DNA of 64,000 nt from Eubacterium sp. GTDB lineage: Bacteria; Bacillota; Clostridia; Oscillospirales; Acutalibacteraceae. The stretch lies in assembly GCA_017463985.1 (NCBI GenBank), contig JAFUEH010000018.1, forward strand, positions 1-64,000, given 5' to 3'. Under the pieces are notes generated by a model. It worked only from the letters and a program-made list of their open reading frames with translations, had not been told where the DNA came from and did not search any database. Positions 7,395-15,280 of the stretch are shown in pieces. The translations under genes and the position numbers were made by a program. Position 1 is the stretch's first letter. Every line of letters begins with the position of its first letter.

Positions 7395-7725
7395 TTTTAA
7401 CACCTTCTCTCTCAACATTTTCAAGGAACGGAAGATAGTTTTTATATCTTTCATAGGTTTCTGTATCATAAACTAATATTGAAACAGTAACATCATGTTT
7501 AAGCGAAAGGTCACTACCTTTGTCAACAAAAATCAACTTATAATCCTTGATTTCATCCTTACCGCACTTTACGCGTACCATAATATCAATATCAGATTCA
7601 TCATCATAATCGCCACGAGCATAAGAGCCGTAGAGGACAACAGCGTCGAGCTTATCGCCAAGCAAACGCTTTGCTTCCTCTGCTACCTCACCAGAGATAA
7701 TATTCAACTGACTTCTCGTACACAT
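7387..7725 (-). CDS. MNT nucleotidyltransferase (antitoxin of an MNT-HEPN pair)
   Basis: Minimal nucleotidyltransferase of about 113 aa. VVLYGSYARGDYDDESDIDIMV contains the polymerase-beta motif G-S-x-A-R-G...S-D-x-D, with both metal-binding Asp residues intact. In studied MNT-HEPN systems this enzyme adds AMP to a Tyr of the HEPN toxin and neutralises it. The ATG at 7725 follows GGTGGTGAT. It is first gene of the operon. Confidence 0.85.
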   Translation of the reverse strand: MCTRSQLNIISGEVAEEAKRLLGDKLDAVVLYGSYARGDYDDESDIDIMVRVKCGKDEIKDYKLIFVDKGSDLSLKHDVTVSILVYDTETYERYKNYLPFLENVEREGVKIA

Positions 7726-7842
7726 ACTATCACCACCGTATATCTCATACCCTATTATAATCACAAATACGCTAAATAGTCAAGTCAACAGCCTTCGCGA
7801 CGGTGATAATCTGTGCCGTCTGACGCAGGATGATAAAAAATT

Positions 7843-7876
7843 GAAAAGCCTGCCGCTGTTGGGCGGCAGGCTTTTC
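7843..7876. terminator. strong terminator-like hairpin
   Basis: A perfect 14-bp stem (7843-7856 with 7863-7876) and 6-nt loop. The minus-strand side continues TTTTCAATTTTTTATC, a strong U-tract. No intact minus-strand gene lies just upstream, so it may be a leftover of a lost gene or of the mobile element. Confidence 0.6.
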
Positions 7877-7883
7877 GATTTGG

Positions 7884-8266
7884 TGGGACTATCGGAAATT
7901 AACTCGAAAAATTATCGAGCAATATTGGCACAAAAAGCCAAGTTAAAAGAATCCCCCAATAATTTGCTGCTAACAGATGAGAGAACCTCATCTGCAAAAG
8001 ATTATACCATAACGGAACTAAAAGAGCAACACAAACAATTAACCGATGAGGAAATTGCAATAATTGTACTGCGCTACAAAGCAGGCGCCTCCACTTATGA
8101 CCTTGCAAAAGAATTCAACTGCCATCGTTCAACGATAAGCCGTAATTTGAAAAAGCAAGGTATTGAGGTAACTACAGAAAAAGTCAAGCGTACAGACTTA
8201 ATTAATCAAGTTATTAGTATGTATGCTGACTGCTTAACCAAGCAATTTTTGATAAAATATTTGTGA
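7884..8266 (+). pseudogene. decayed recombinase-like HTH protein
   Basis: The reading frame encodes QLTDEEIAIIVLRYKAGASTYDLAKEFNCHRSTISRNLKKQGIEVT, a resolvase-type helix-turn-helix as found at the C-terminus of serine recombinases, then a second HTH-like start (INQVISMYADCLTKQFLIKYL) that stops abruptly. The catalytic domain is missing: upstream lies only a terminator hairpin. A plus-strand frame starting at 8263 (VSNNAGED...) could be its frameshifted continuation. Sitting about 260 bp from the 3' end of ssrA, a favourite integration site, it looks like the remnant of a mobile element. Confidence 0.5.
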
Positions 8267-8419
8267 GCAATAATGCAGGAGAGGATGTTCATATCACTGC
8301 AACCTTTAATTCACCATATGATCAAATCATAGAGCCTTTTACTGAAAATCTTTCTGAATTAAACAGTGCCGCTGATAGCTGCTCTGACAAATTAAATGAA
8401 TACATAGGCAAAATAAAGA

Positions 8420-8448
8420 GCCACATCCGAGATTTCTTCGGGTGTGGC
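8420..8448. terminator. terminator-like hairpin
   Basis: GCCACATCCG and CGGGTGTGGC pair (one G-U) around a 9-nt loop. A modest U-tract follows on each strand (GATTTT on plus, TCTTTATTTT on minus). Confidence 0.45.
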
Positions 8449-8466
8449 GATTTTGATAAAAATAAT

Positions 8467-8521
8467 GTACCTTACTCGGAAAACCAAAATTTTTTTGGTA
8501 ATAAAAGTTCGAGTAAGGTAC
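8467..8521 (-). terminator. ssrA terminator / 12-bp inverted repeat at the ssrA 3' end
   Basis: A perfect 12-bp inverted repeat (8467-8478 and 8510-8521) encloses a second small hairpin (ACCAAAA/TTTTGGT). On the minus strand it begins 3 nt after the tmRNA CCA end and is followed by ATTATTTTT. It probably ends ssrA transcription; it could also be part of an old attachment site. Confidence 0.55.
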
Positions 8522-8524
8522 TTT

Positions 8525-8875
8525 TGGTGGAGCTGGTGGGATTTGAACCCACGTCCAAAACCACGTTGCCAAGGGCTCTACGGGTGTAGTTTGTCCTTTA
8601 TGCTTCCCCTCACAGGCCGGCGGCAAACAGCCTGCCTGCTACGGTAGTCTCTGTTACCTGACGGGAGCCGAGACGCTCTCCCGTTCATGTTCGCCGCTAA
8701 GTCGACGCTCTCATAAAGCCCGCGGCACTGCTAAATGAGAACGAAGGCGCGCTTACGCAGCCTTAAGAACTGTCTTATTATTGTCAGTTAATTTTAAGGT
8801 GTTACTTTTAAAGCGGTGCAACTCCGCTACCCGCTGACCGAGGTTCGGTGACCCTGTCGAAAGCCTTTCAGCCCC
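8525..8875 (-). ncRNA. ssrA: transfer-messenger RNA (tmRNA)
   Basis: tmRNA, which rescues stalled ribosomes with SmpB. The 5' end GGGGCUG (from 8875) pairs fully with CAGCTCC before ACCA at the 3' end; the T-arm is GGGTTCAAATCCC. The tag reading frame lies around 8753-8800 and ends TDNNKTVLKAA followed by TAA; the resume codon is probably ACC or AAC just after AAAGTAAC, giving a tag of about 15-16 aa. The ending -LKAA differs from the usual -LAA. Length is about 351 nt, and smpB lies upstream on the same strand. Confidence 0.93.
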
Positions 8876-9177
8876 GTCTTCGCAGTGACTGCGTGATCGA
8901 AGCAAAATACAAAGCATTTTGCTAATAATCACTTCGTCACGACTCATCCTCCAATCAAAATTTCGCTTGCGCTGCTTTTTGATTGGTTATCTTACCAGTT
9001 TTCACCGCACTACTTTTTGATTGGTTATCTTATCAATTTTCACCGCGCTGCTTTTTGATTGGTTATCTTACCAGTTTTCACCGCGCTGCTTTTTGATTGG
9101 GTTTCTTTAATCAAAATTTGCTATCACGGCTTATGATTGGTATTATATAACAATTGATTACTGGCGTTATTAAGGGA
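8876..9177 (-). other. smpB-ssrA spacer
   Basis: This 302-bp spacer holds no gene. It contains an 8-bp inverted repeat (AGCAAAAT/ATTTTGCT near 8903), a CGCAGTGACTGCG palindrome next to the ssrA 5' end, the 38-bp tandem repeats, and a low-GC stretch before smpB. No convincing ssrA promoter was found; the RNA may be transcribed from upstream. Confidence 0.5.
8973..9100. repeat. 38-bp tandem repeat, three units plus a partial
   Basis: Units start at 8973, 9011, 9049 and 9087 with exact 38-bp spacing. Each begins TGCTTTTTGATTGGTTATCT and continues to CACCGC; units differ by only a few bases. The flanks carry CCAATCAAAA, inverted relative to the repeat's TTTTGATTGG. There are no unique spacers, so this is a minisatellite rather than a CRISPR array. 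Confidence 0.85.
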
Positions 9178-9636
9178 TCAATAGCGCTCCTTAAATTCGC
9201 GTTCCATGGTGCGGCGCGCCGTTTTTTTCGCTTCCGTCGCGCGTTTATCATAAAGCTTTTTGCCCTTGCAAAGCCCGATTTGCAGCTTAGCTCTGCCGTT
9301 TTTAATATAAAGCTCCAGCGGAATAATCGAAAGCCCCTGCTGCTGTACTTCACCGAACAGCTTCATAATTTCTCTTTTATGAAGCAAGAGCTTTTTCTTA
9401 CGCAGCGGATCACGGTTAAAACGGTTACCCTGCTCATAAGGCGAAATATGCATACCGATCACGTACATTTCGCCGTCGTCCACCGAACAGAACGCGTCCT
9501 TTAAATTCACTCTTCCGGCTCTGACGGACTTGATTTCCGTTCCGAACAGTGCAAGGCCTGCCTCGAGTGTTTCCAGCACAAAATAGTCGTGATAGGCCTT
9601 TTTGTTCCTTGCAATTACCTGAATATTCTCCGCCAA
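9178..9636 (-). CDS. smpB: SsrA-binding protein SmpB
   Basis: tmRNA-binding protein needed to deliver tmRNA to stalled ribosomes. [43 protein letters not shown] and the basic tail [25 protein letters not shown] are the SmpB signatures. The TTG at 9636, 8 nt after AAGGAG, is the better start; the GTG at 9645 overlaps the ribosome site. That gives 152 aa. It lies upstream of ssrA on the same strand. Confidence 0.97.
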   Translation of the reverse strand: MAENIQVIARNKKAYHDYFVLETLEAGLALFGTEIKSVRAGRVNLKDAFCSVDDGEMYVIGMHISPYEQGNRFNRDPLRKKKLLLHKREIMKLFGEVQQQGLSIIPLELYIKNGRAKLQIGLCKGKKLYDKRATEAKKTARRTMEREFKERY

Positions 9637-9672
9637 GCCCCTCACTCCTTTCCTGCGTCTGCCGCTGTCAGC

Positions 9673-10272
9673 TTATATCAGCGACCGACCCTCCAGCGCT
9701 CTGCCGAGTGTAATTTCATCTGCATATTCCAGGTTAGCGCCAACCGGCACACCGTACGCCAAACGGCTGACGGTAATCCCCATCGGCTTTAACAGGCGCG
9801 AAATATACATAGCGGTCGCCTCGCCTTCCACCGTGGGATTGGTCGCCATAATGACTTCCTCCACTGTTCCGTCGCCAAGGCGTGCAATCAGCTCCTTGAT
9901 CCTGATCTGATCCGGTCCGACGTTATCCATCGGTGAGATCGCGCCGTGGAGGACGTGGTACAGTCCGCGGTATTCGTGCGTGCGCTCAATCGCCGCCACA
10001 TCGCGCGGGTCCTCTACCACACAGATAACGCTTTTGTCACGGTTATCCGCCTTGCAGATCGGGCATAGCTCGTCATCCGCCAAATCGCAGCACACCTTGC
10101 ACTGCTTGATTTTTGTATGCGCGTCGGTTATCGCGGCAGCAAACTGCGTCGCCTCCTCATCGGACAGCCCTAACACATAATACGCCATGCGCTGTGCCGT
10201 TTTATGTCCGATTCCCTGCATACGCTCAAATTGTTCAATTAAATTTTGCAGAGGCGCTAAGTTGTATGCCAT
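9673..10272 (-). CDS. recR: recombination protein RecR
   Basis: RecR, 199 aa, acts with RecO/RecF to load RecA on gapped DNA. The helix-hairpin-helix MQGIGHKTAQRMAYYVL, the zinc finger CKVCCDLADDELCPIC and the Toprim segment VICVVEDPRDVAAIE through TNPTVEGEATAMYI are all present. It is last gene of the dnaX-ybaB-recR operon, 19 nt after ybaB. Confidence 0.97.
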   Translation of the reverse strand: MAYNLAPLQNLIEQFERMQGIGHKTAQRMAYYVLGLSDEEATQFAAAITDAHTKIKQCKVCCDLADDELCPICKADNRDKSVICVVEDPRDVAAIERTHEYRGLYHVLHGAISPMDNVGPDQIRIKELIARLGDGTVEEVIMATNPTVEGEATAMYISRLLKPMGITVSRLAYGVPVGANLEYADEITLGRALEGRSLI

Positions 10273-10291
10273 ACTGCCCTCCTGTTACGGC

Positions 10292-10636
10292 TTAAAGTCC
10301 CGGGATATTCAGGCCGCCGGTAGCGGCGTCCATCTCACGTTCCGATTCCTCGTCGATCTGACGGTGCGCTTCGTTCAGGGCAGCCATCAGCATATCCTCC
10401 AGCATTTCCACATCCTCAGGATCAACAACCTCGGGATTGATACCGATCGCCTTGACCTCATGCTTGCCGGTAACGGTAACCTCAACCATACCGCCGCCCG
10501 AAGAAACAACATATTCCTTCTGCTCCAGCTCAGCCTTCTTGGCTTCAATCTGCTCCTGCATTTTTTGTGCCTGCTTTAGCATAGACTGCATATTCTGCGG
10601 GCCGCCGCCCATTCCCTTAGGAAGTCTCGCTTTCAT
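10292..10636 (-). CDS. YbaB/EbfC family nucleoid-associated protein
   Basis: Small (114 aa) dimeric DNA-binding protein of the YbaB/EbfC family. The N-terminal region KGMGGGPQNMQSMLKQAQKMQEQIE, the VVSSGGGMVEVTVTGKHEVKAIGINPEV core and the C-terminal GGLNIPGL are typical. It is likely involved in nucleoid organisation or recombination. The position between dnaX and recR is the conserved one. Confidence 0.93.
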   Translation of the reverse strand: MKARLPKGMGGGPQNMQSMLKQAQKMQEQIEAKKAELEQKEYVVSSGGGMVEVTVTGKHEVKAIGINPEVVDPEDVEMLEDMLMAALNEAHRQIDEESEREMDAATGGLNIPGL

Positions 10637-10660
10637 AATCTTCTCCTTTATTCTCAGTCA

Positions 10661-12445
10661 TTATTTTACGTCAATATTCATCCGGCCGCCGGCATTGCGA
10701 ATCAGATCCTCCAGCGGATCGCGCTTTGGCTGATCGGTACTGTCATGCTTGACAATAAACAGCCGGTACGGCTTACCGGTCACGGCCAGCAAAGCCTGTT
10801 TAATCGTACGGGCACGGTTTTCAATTTTGATAAAATCGCTCAGGCTCTTGTTCGGGCTATCCACAAAAAACCGGTCGCCCTCCACATAAGCCTTTGCGCC
10901 GTTCAGTACGCTGAATAACGAAATATCGCTTTTCTTAATTTCATCGATAAAATCGCCCCACTGGGTAAACGGCAGCCTTCCCGTAACAGTCGTCTCCTGC
11001 TGAGGCACGGTGACGCTTTGCTGCAGCGGAGGAGTGGTTACACTCGTAGGCGGTAACGGTTCTTCAGGCGATGGAAGAACCGGTTCGGGCGCCGGTGCTT
11101 TCGGTGTTTTCTCTTTAACACCATCCATATCGAACGGCGGCAGATCTTCCTCAGGCGGCGCTGTTTTCTCCTGCGCCGGTATCACCGGCTCTGGCTTTGG
11201 CGGTTCCGGCTTTGACGGTACAGAGGGCGTCTCCGCGGTCGACGGTGAGGATACGGCAGCTGTCTGCGGTACAGCCGGCACCTGCTGCAAAGCGGCAGCG
11301 CCGGTTTTTATCGCCCGTTCCACCTTCGCAAGCCTGTCCAGTAGCGCGCTTTCGGAGCGCTCCAGCTTTGGCTCACATAGCTTGATCAGCGCCATCTCCA
11401 GCTCAATTCTGGCAGCTGCGCCGCCTTTGATCTTCACTAGTGTATCCTGAAACAGATCCAGCGAATAGATCACGTTTTCCAGTGTATAATCCTCCGCCAT
11501 AGCGGCGATACGTTCATATTCATCGTCGGTGCAGATCATGAGCGGACGGCTTTTACGCACGGTTTTCATGACCAGCAGGTTGCGGAAGTGGTTGATCATT
11601 TCCACGCAAAGCTGCTCCATATCATAGCTGTTTTGATACAGCTCGCTGATAATTTCCATCGCCTCGCTGCTTTGGCCGTGCGTAATACAGTCAGACAGCT
11701 GATACAATGTTTCCTTACCTGCCAGACCGGATACCTCGCTGACCAGCTGCGGCGTAATGCTTTTACTGCGGCTGGCGCACTGATCCAGAATTGACAGACC
11801 GTCGCGCAGCGCACCGTCCGCAATGCGCGCGATCAGCACAGCGGCATCCTCCTCCAACGTCAACCCCTCCTGCGCAGAAACCTGCTGCAGTCTGATCGCC
11901 ATCGTCTCCGGCTGAATACGCTTAAAATCAAAGCGCTGACAACGGGAACGGATGGTGGGTATCACCTTATGAATGTCCGTTGTAGCAAGGATAAAAATCA
12001 CGTGCTCCGGCGGTTCCTCCAGTGTTTTCAGCAGCGCATTAAACGCCTCCGGCGTGAGCATGTGTACCTCGTCGATAATAAACACACGGTACTTTGCTGT
12101 GGACGGCGTATAATTGGTAGAATCGCGCAGCTCGCGGATATCGTCCACCTTGCGGTTAGAGGCCGCGTCAATTTCCACAACATCATTGATTGAGCCGTTT
12201 TCGATGGCACGACAGATTTCACACTCGTTACACGGCTCGCCGTCATGACTGTTCGGGCAGTTGATCGCCTTCGCCAGGATCTTGGCACAGGTGGTTTTAC
12301 CGGTACCGCGAGAGCCGGTGAACAGGTAGGCATGAGAAATGCGGTTATTCTTTATTTCATTTTGAAGGGTGGAGGTTACGTGATCCTGTCCGTAGACATC
12401 ACTGAAAACCTTCGGTCTGTATTTGCGGTATAAAACCTGATACAT
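10661..12445 (-). CDS. dnaX: DNA polymerase III subunit gamma/tau
   Basis: Clamp-loader ATPase, 594 aa. MYQVLYRKYRPKVFSDVYGQ is the standard start (ATG at 12445). Walker A is GSRGTGKTT, a zinc module follows (CPNSHDGEPCNECEIC), Walker B is FIIDEVHML and sensor 1 is ATTDIHKV. After residue about 370 comes a Pro/Glu-rich linker of roughly 130 aa, then a compact C-terminal tau-like domain. I saw no A7-type slippery site for a short gamma form. The order ffs-dnaX-ybaB-recR matches Bacillus. Confidence 0.96.
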   Translation of the reverse strand: MYQVLYRKYRPKVFSDVYGQDHVTSTLQNEIKNNRISHAYLFTGSRGTGKTTCAKILAKAINCPNSHDGEPCNECEICRAIENGSINDVVEIDAASNRKVDDIRELRDSTNYTPSTAKYRVFIIDEVHMLTPEAFNALLKTLEEPPEHVIFILATTDIHKVIPTIRSRCQRFDFKRIQPETMAIRLQQVSAQEGLTLEEDAAVLIARIADGALRDGLSILDQCASRSKSITPQLVSEVSGLAGKETLYQLSDCITHGQSSEAMEIISELYQNSYDMEQLCVEMINHFRNLLVMKTVRKSRPLMICTDDEYERIAAMAEDYTLENVIYSLDLFQDTLVKIKGGAAARIELEMALIKLCEPKLERSESALLDRLAKVERAIKTGAAALQQVPAVPQTAAVSSPSTAETPSVPSKPEPPKPEPVIPAQEKTAPPEEDLPPFDMDGVKEKTPKAPAPEPVLPSPEEPLPPTSVTTPPLQQSVTVPQQETTVTGRLPFTQWGDFIDEIKKSDISLFSVLNGAKAYVEGDRFFVDSPNKSLSDFIKIENRARTIKQALLAVTGKPYRLFIVKHDSTDQPKRDPLEDLIRNAGGRMNIDVK

Positions 12446-12481
12446 ATCACATCTCCCCGAAAACCGGTGCAAACTTTAATA

Positions 12482-12635
12482 AAAAGTGCCTTATGCTCCT
12501 TACGTAACGTACAGACTTGTCTGAGGCACACAGAATAATCCACTTATTGCTGCTCGGTTCCCCGCCTGACAAGGTTCGTAGCATCCCGTCGCACAGGGCC
12601 CATACGCTACGTAAGAAGCATCAAAGCACTCTTTT
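12482..12635 (-). ncRNA. ffs: signal recognition particle RNA (long, Bacillus type)
   Basis: SRP RNA read on the minus strand from about 12635 to 12482. The Ffh-binding domain is UGUCAGGCGGGGAACCGAGCAGC: the usual asymmetric loop and GGAA tetraloop, with compensatory changes in the closing stem. The 5' and 3' ends pair over about 19 bp (AUGCUUCUUACGUAGCGUA with its near complement), so it is the long form with an Alu-like domain. GGCACTTTTTATT marks the end. It lies just upstream of dnaX, as in Bacillus. Confidence 0.9.
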
Positions 12636-12642
12636 CGCAAAT

Positions 12643-12671
12643 ATTATACACGAAAGAAATCTTAAAATCAA
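12643..12671 (-). promoter_or_regulatory. ffs promoter
   Basis: TTGATT (12666-12671), 17-bp spacer, TATAAT (12643-12648) on the minus strand, placing the start 10-15 nt before the first paired base of the SRP RNA. Confidence 0.7.
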
Positions 12672-12687
12672 TAGTTTTTTACTGATT

Positions 12688-13185
12688 TTATTCCTTAACA
12701 AGCACCTTTATAATTTCGCCGTAGTAAATCGCATGAAAATCATTCGCCGGATATTCCTTCATGATCGCCAGATCAAGAAACTGCTCCGGTGAAAAGCCAC
12801 CGACAGCCCGTTTTTTACATACGATCACCAACTTTGCCTCCGCAAAATACGGCGCCGCCTCGTCAAACACCGGCGTCAGACCGGTTGCCGCCGCCTTGTC
12901 AATATCCCGACCGCTCTCAGAACCGCAAAGCGCCAGGGCTTTTTTATATTCCGGCGGATAAAAGGACAGTGTGAAGCAATCATTATCATCTAAAAACTGC
13001 TTTGTATAACGCTGCGGACGGATATAAGCCGTGACAGTATCCTTTCCCCACAGCTCACCGATCGCACCCCAGGAGACCGTCATGGTATTATAGCCATCCG
13101 CCGAACCGGCAGTGATCAAGCCCCACTGATGATTCAGCAGGTCAACGACGTTTTCCTTCACATCATAAATCGTTACTTCTTTCAT
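12688..13185 (-). CDS. flavin reductase-like FMN-binding protein
   Basis: A 165-aa protein of the flavoredoxin / DIM6-NTAB family. NHQWGLITAGSADGYNTMTVSWGAIGELWGKDTVTAYIRPQRYTKQFL is the split-barrel FMN-binding region. It probably catalyses NAD(P)H-dependent flavin or disulfide reduction; the partner is unknown. The ATG at 13185 follows GGAGG, so the longer open frame upstream is discounted. It lies 19 nt after the EamA gene and could share its transcript. Confidence 0.8.
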   Translation of the reverse strand: MKEVTIYDVKENVVDLLNHQWGLITAGSADGYNTMTVSWGAIGELWGKDTVTAYIRPQRYTKQFLDDNDCFTLSFYPPEYKKALALCGSESGRDIDKAAATGLTPVFDEAAPYFAEAKLVIVCKKRAVGGFSPEQFLDLAIMKEYPANDFHAIYYGEIIKVLVKE

Positions 13186-13204
13186 AAAAATGCCTCCAAT
13201 TATA

Positions 13205-14131
13205 TTAGTGATCACCGTTTTTTCTTTCCGGTAAATTGACGGTCACCGTGCCGACGGTTACCAGCAACAGCGCCGCTACCGCAGGCAGCCCAAAGCCGCT
13301 GTCACCGCCAGAAAACAGCGCGGACAGGATAAAACCAAATACCGGTATCATAAAACCACAGACGGCTACCCGCGACACGTCATTATATTTCAGCAACAAA
13401 CTCCATAGCGAATAGGCAACCGCTGAGAGCAGCGCTAAATACAGAATCAACAGCACCACGCGCAGGCTGAGCTGCGTCAGGCGACCGCCGAATAGCAGCC
13501 CTGCCGCTGTCAAGACCAGTCCGCCCAACATAAACTGCCAGCCGGACAGCATCGCCGGATTTTCCTTTGCGGCATAACGCTTCATAAATACAGAGGAAAA
13601 AGCGTAAGAGATGCTGGACAGCAGCACCATCCCTTCTCCGAGCAGCGTGCCGCCCGTACGGTGAAAGGCGTCAAGGCTGACGAGCACGACTCCCATAAAG
13701 CCAACTGCACAGCCAAGGATTTTATGCCATTTCAGCTTCTCCAGCCGGAACAGGAGTGAGGAGATCAGCAAGGCAAAAAACACACTGGTTGCATTGATAA
13801 CAGAACCGCGTTCTCCCGTCGTATAGGCCAATCCGAGATAAAAAAAGATATATTGCAGGATCGTCTGAAATACCGCCAGCACACCGATTTTGCCAACAGC
13901 GCCGCGGTGCGGCAGCAGCGGCTTTTTTTCAATCAACGAAAACAGTACGACCGTCAGCACACCGGCCAGCGTAAAGCGTACACCGGCGAACAGCAGGATC
14001 GACGGCACATCCGCGGCGGTAATTTGCAACAGCCGGTAGCCCGTCTTGATGGCCGGAAAGGCTGAGCCCCACAGCAAGCAGCATAGCGCTGCCGTCAGCC
14101 ACACATTCACCGGCTTCGTCAAAAACTTCAT
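13205..14131 (-). CDS. EamA/DMT family transporter
   Basis: A 308-aa inner-membrane protein with about ten hydrophobic helices arranged as two EamA repeats. WGSAFPAIKTGYRLL and the second-half AFSSVFMKRYAAKENPAMLSGWQFMLGGLVLT are the family signatures. It is likely an exporter of small metabolites or amino acids; the substrate cannot be told. A terminator separates it from the upstream secreted-protein gene. Confidence 0.85.
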   Translation of the reverse strand: MKFLTKPVNVWLTAALCCLLWGSAFPAIKTGYRLLQITAADVPSILLFAGVRFTLAGVLTVVLFSLIEKKPLLPHRGAVGKIGVLAVFQTILQYIFFYLGLAYTTGERGSVINATSVFFALLISSLLFRLEKLKWHKILGCAVGFMGVVLVSLDAFHRTGGTLLGEGMVLLSSISYAFSSVFMKRYAAKENPAMLSGWQFMLGGLVLTAAGLLFGGRLTQLSLRVVLLILYLALLSAVAYSLWSLLLKYNDVSRVAVCGFMIPVFGFILSALFSGGDSGFGLPAVAALLLVTVGTVTVNLPERKNGDH

Positions 14132-14138
14132 GGTAAAA

Positions 14139-14164
14139 ACAGCGGGCGGTCACAAGGACCGCCC
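14139..14164 (-). terminator. terminator between the secreted-protein and EamA genes
   Basis: GGGCGGTC (14144-14151) pairs with GACCGCCC (14157-14164) around a 5-nt loop; GCTGTTTTT follows on the minus strand. Confidence 0.75.
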
Positions 14165-14181
14165 TAGGCTCCTTCATTGAA

Positions 14182-15117
14182 TTAGTTGCGGGTTACACCC
14201 TTCTCTGCCAGCCATTCATCGTCAGCCGGGAAGTGGTTGGTGTATTCCAGCTCCATGGTAGCGCTCTTGTCCTTGATAACTGTTACGTTTGCGTGCGTAA
14301 CGTCAAGGTGCACCTTCATCACATAGTCAGCAGCAGTGATTTCCTTCGTTGCCGTGTCGATAGTGACCGTGCCGGTACCACCTGCATATCTTACGGTAAT
14401 GTTGTCGTTAGCATCGCCCTGTGAGAAGGACAGTACGCTGATCTGTGATACTGTACCGGTAATATCGCCCAGTACGTTAAAGAAGCGACCCTGTGCGTCC
14501 TGATCCGCCATGGAAAGGATCACATACTTCGGCTGAATGGTCATCGTGATCGTACCGTCGCCGTTATCAACAATATTGCAAGCGAGGATGTCCTCCGCAG
14601 TGAAGTGCGAAACCTGCTGCTGGATCGTACCGTCATCACGGTAGTCGGTCAGCGGATCGGCCTCTGCGGCAGGCGGCAAGCCCTTCGGATGGCCGTTAAA
14701 GAGGCTGCCCAGGATACCGGGAACCAGTGAATTGATCGTGGAATTCGCTTTGCCCTCGATCAAAAGCTCTTTAACCTCCAGATTTTCGTCACCAAGCAGC
14801 TTGTAGTAATTCTTCGCTTCGCCGTTATCGGTATACGGCGCGGTCAGTGTCTTCGTATAATTGAAGCACTCTACATAGTAATTCGCAACATCCTCTACGC
14901 TGGTGAATTCCACACCGCCGTAGGTGCCGGGAACAAATTCATCGATCACAGCAACATCCTCAAATTCGCCCGCTTCCTCCGCCGGCTTTACCGGCACCTT
15001 AGCAGGTGAAAGAGCAACAATAAGAATAGTCGCAACCAACAGGATAATAAAGATGATAAACAGTGCTTTATTCAATTTGCTAAGACCCGTCTTAGCTTTA
15101 ATCTTTGTCTTTGCCAT
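14182..15117 (-). CDS. membrane-anchored extracellular protein, unknown function
   Basis: A 311-aa protein that starts MAKTKIKAKTGLSKLNK (ATG at 15117), followed by one strong membrane helix (ALFIIFIILLVATILIVAL). The rest is hydrophilic, rich in Asp/Thr and beta-like (VDNGDGTITMTIQPKYVIL; ITVRYAGGTGTVTIDTATKEITAADYVMKVHLDVT). It is therefore a signal-anchored outside domain, possibly a ligand- or wall-associated protein. I do not recognise the family. A promoter lies upstream and a terminator downstream, so it is a single-gene unit. Confidence 0.75.
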   Translation of the reverse strand: MAKTKIKAKTGLSKLNKALFIIFIILLVATILIVALSPAKVPVKPAEEAGEFEDVAVIDEFVPGTYGGVEFTSVEDVANYYVECFNYTKTLTAPYTDNGEAKNYYKLLGDENLEVKELLIEGKANSTINSLVPGILGSLFNGHPKGLPPAAEADPLTDYRDDGTIQQQVSHFTAEDILACNIVDNGDGTITMTIQPKYVILSMADQDAQGRFFNVLGDITGTVSQISVLSFSQGDANDNITVRYAGGTGTVTIDTATKEITAADYVMKVHLDVTHANVTVIKDKSATMELEYTNHFPADDEWLAEKGVTRN

Positions 15118-15173
15118 ACTATTTCTCCTTAAAAATAATCTCAAAAAATGCGCACTAACGCTTTTACTTTTCT

Positions 15174-15202
15174 ATAATACATGAAATCTTTGACAAATTC
15201 AA
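15174..15202 (-). promoter_or_regulatory. promoter of the membrane-anchored protein gene
   Basis: TTGAAT (15197-15202), 17-bp spacer, TATTAT (15174-15179) on the minus strand. Confidence 0.5.
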
Positions 15203-15210
15203 CAATTTTT

Positions 15211-15239
15211 TTTAAATTTAGGAAAATATATGCTATAAT
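15211..15239 (+). promoter_or_regulatory. trmO-ylmH promoter
   Basis: An extended -10 (TGCTATAAT, hexamer 15234-15239) with a weak -35 TTTAAA 17 bp upstream. It is divergent from the preceding promoter. Confidence 0.5.
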
Positions 15240-15280
15240 AGTACCGAAACGATAGCAAAAAAGGAGGTCGCGGGTCAAGT

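Noticed and set aside
8263..8589. Plus-strand frame running into ssrA
   Set aside because: Its end is the complement of tmRNA; only the first part could be frameshifted remnant of the HTH gene.
8973..9100. CRISPR array
   Set aside because: The 38-bp repeats are directly adjacent with no unique spacers, and no cas genes are nearby.
10661..12445. Programmed frameshift in dnaX
   Set aside because: No A-rich slippery heptamer with downstream hairpin was seen near the expected position.
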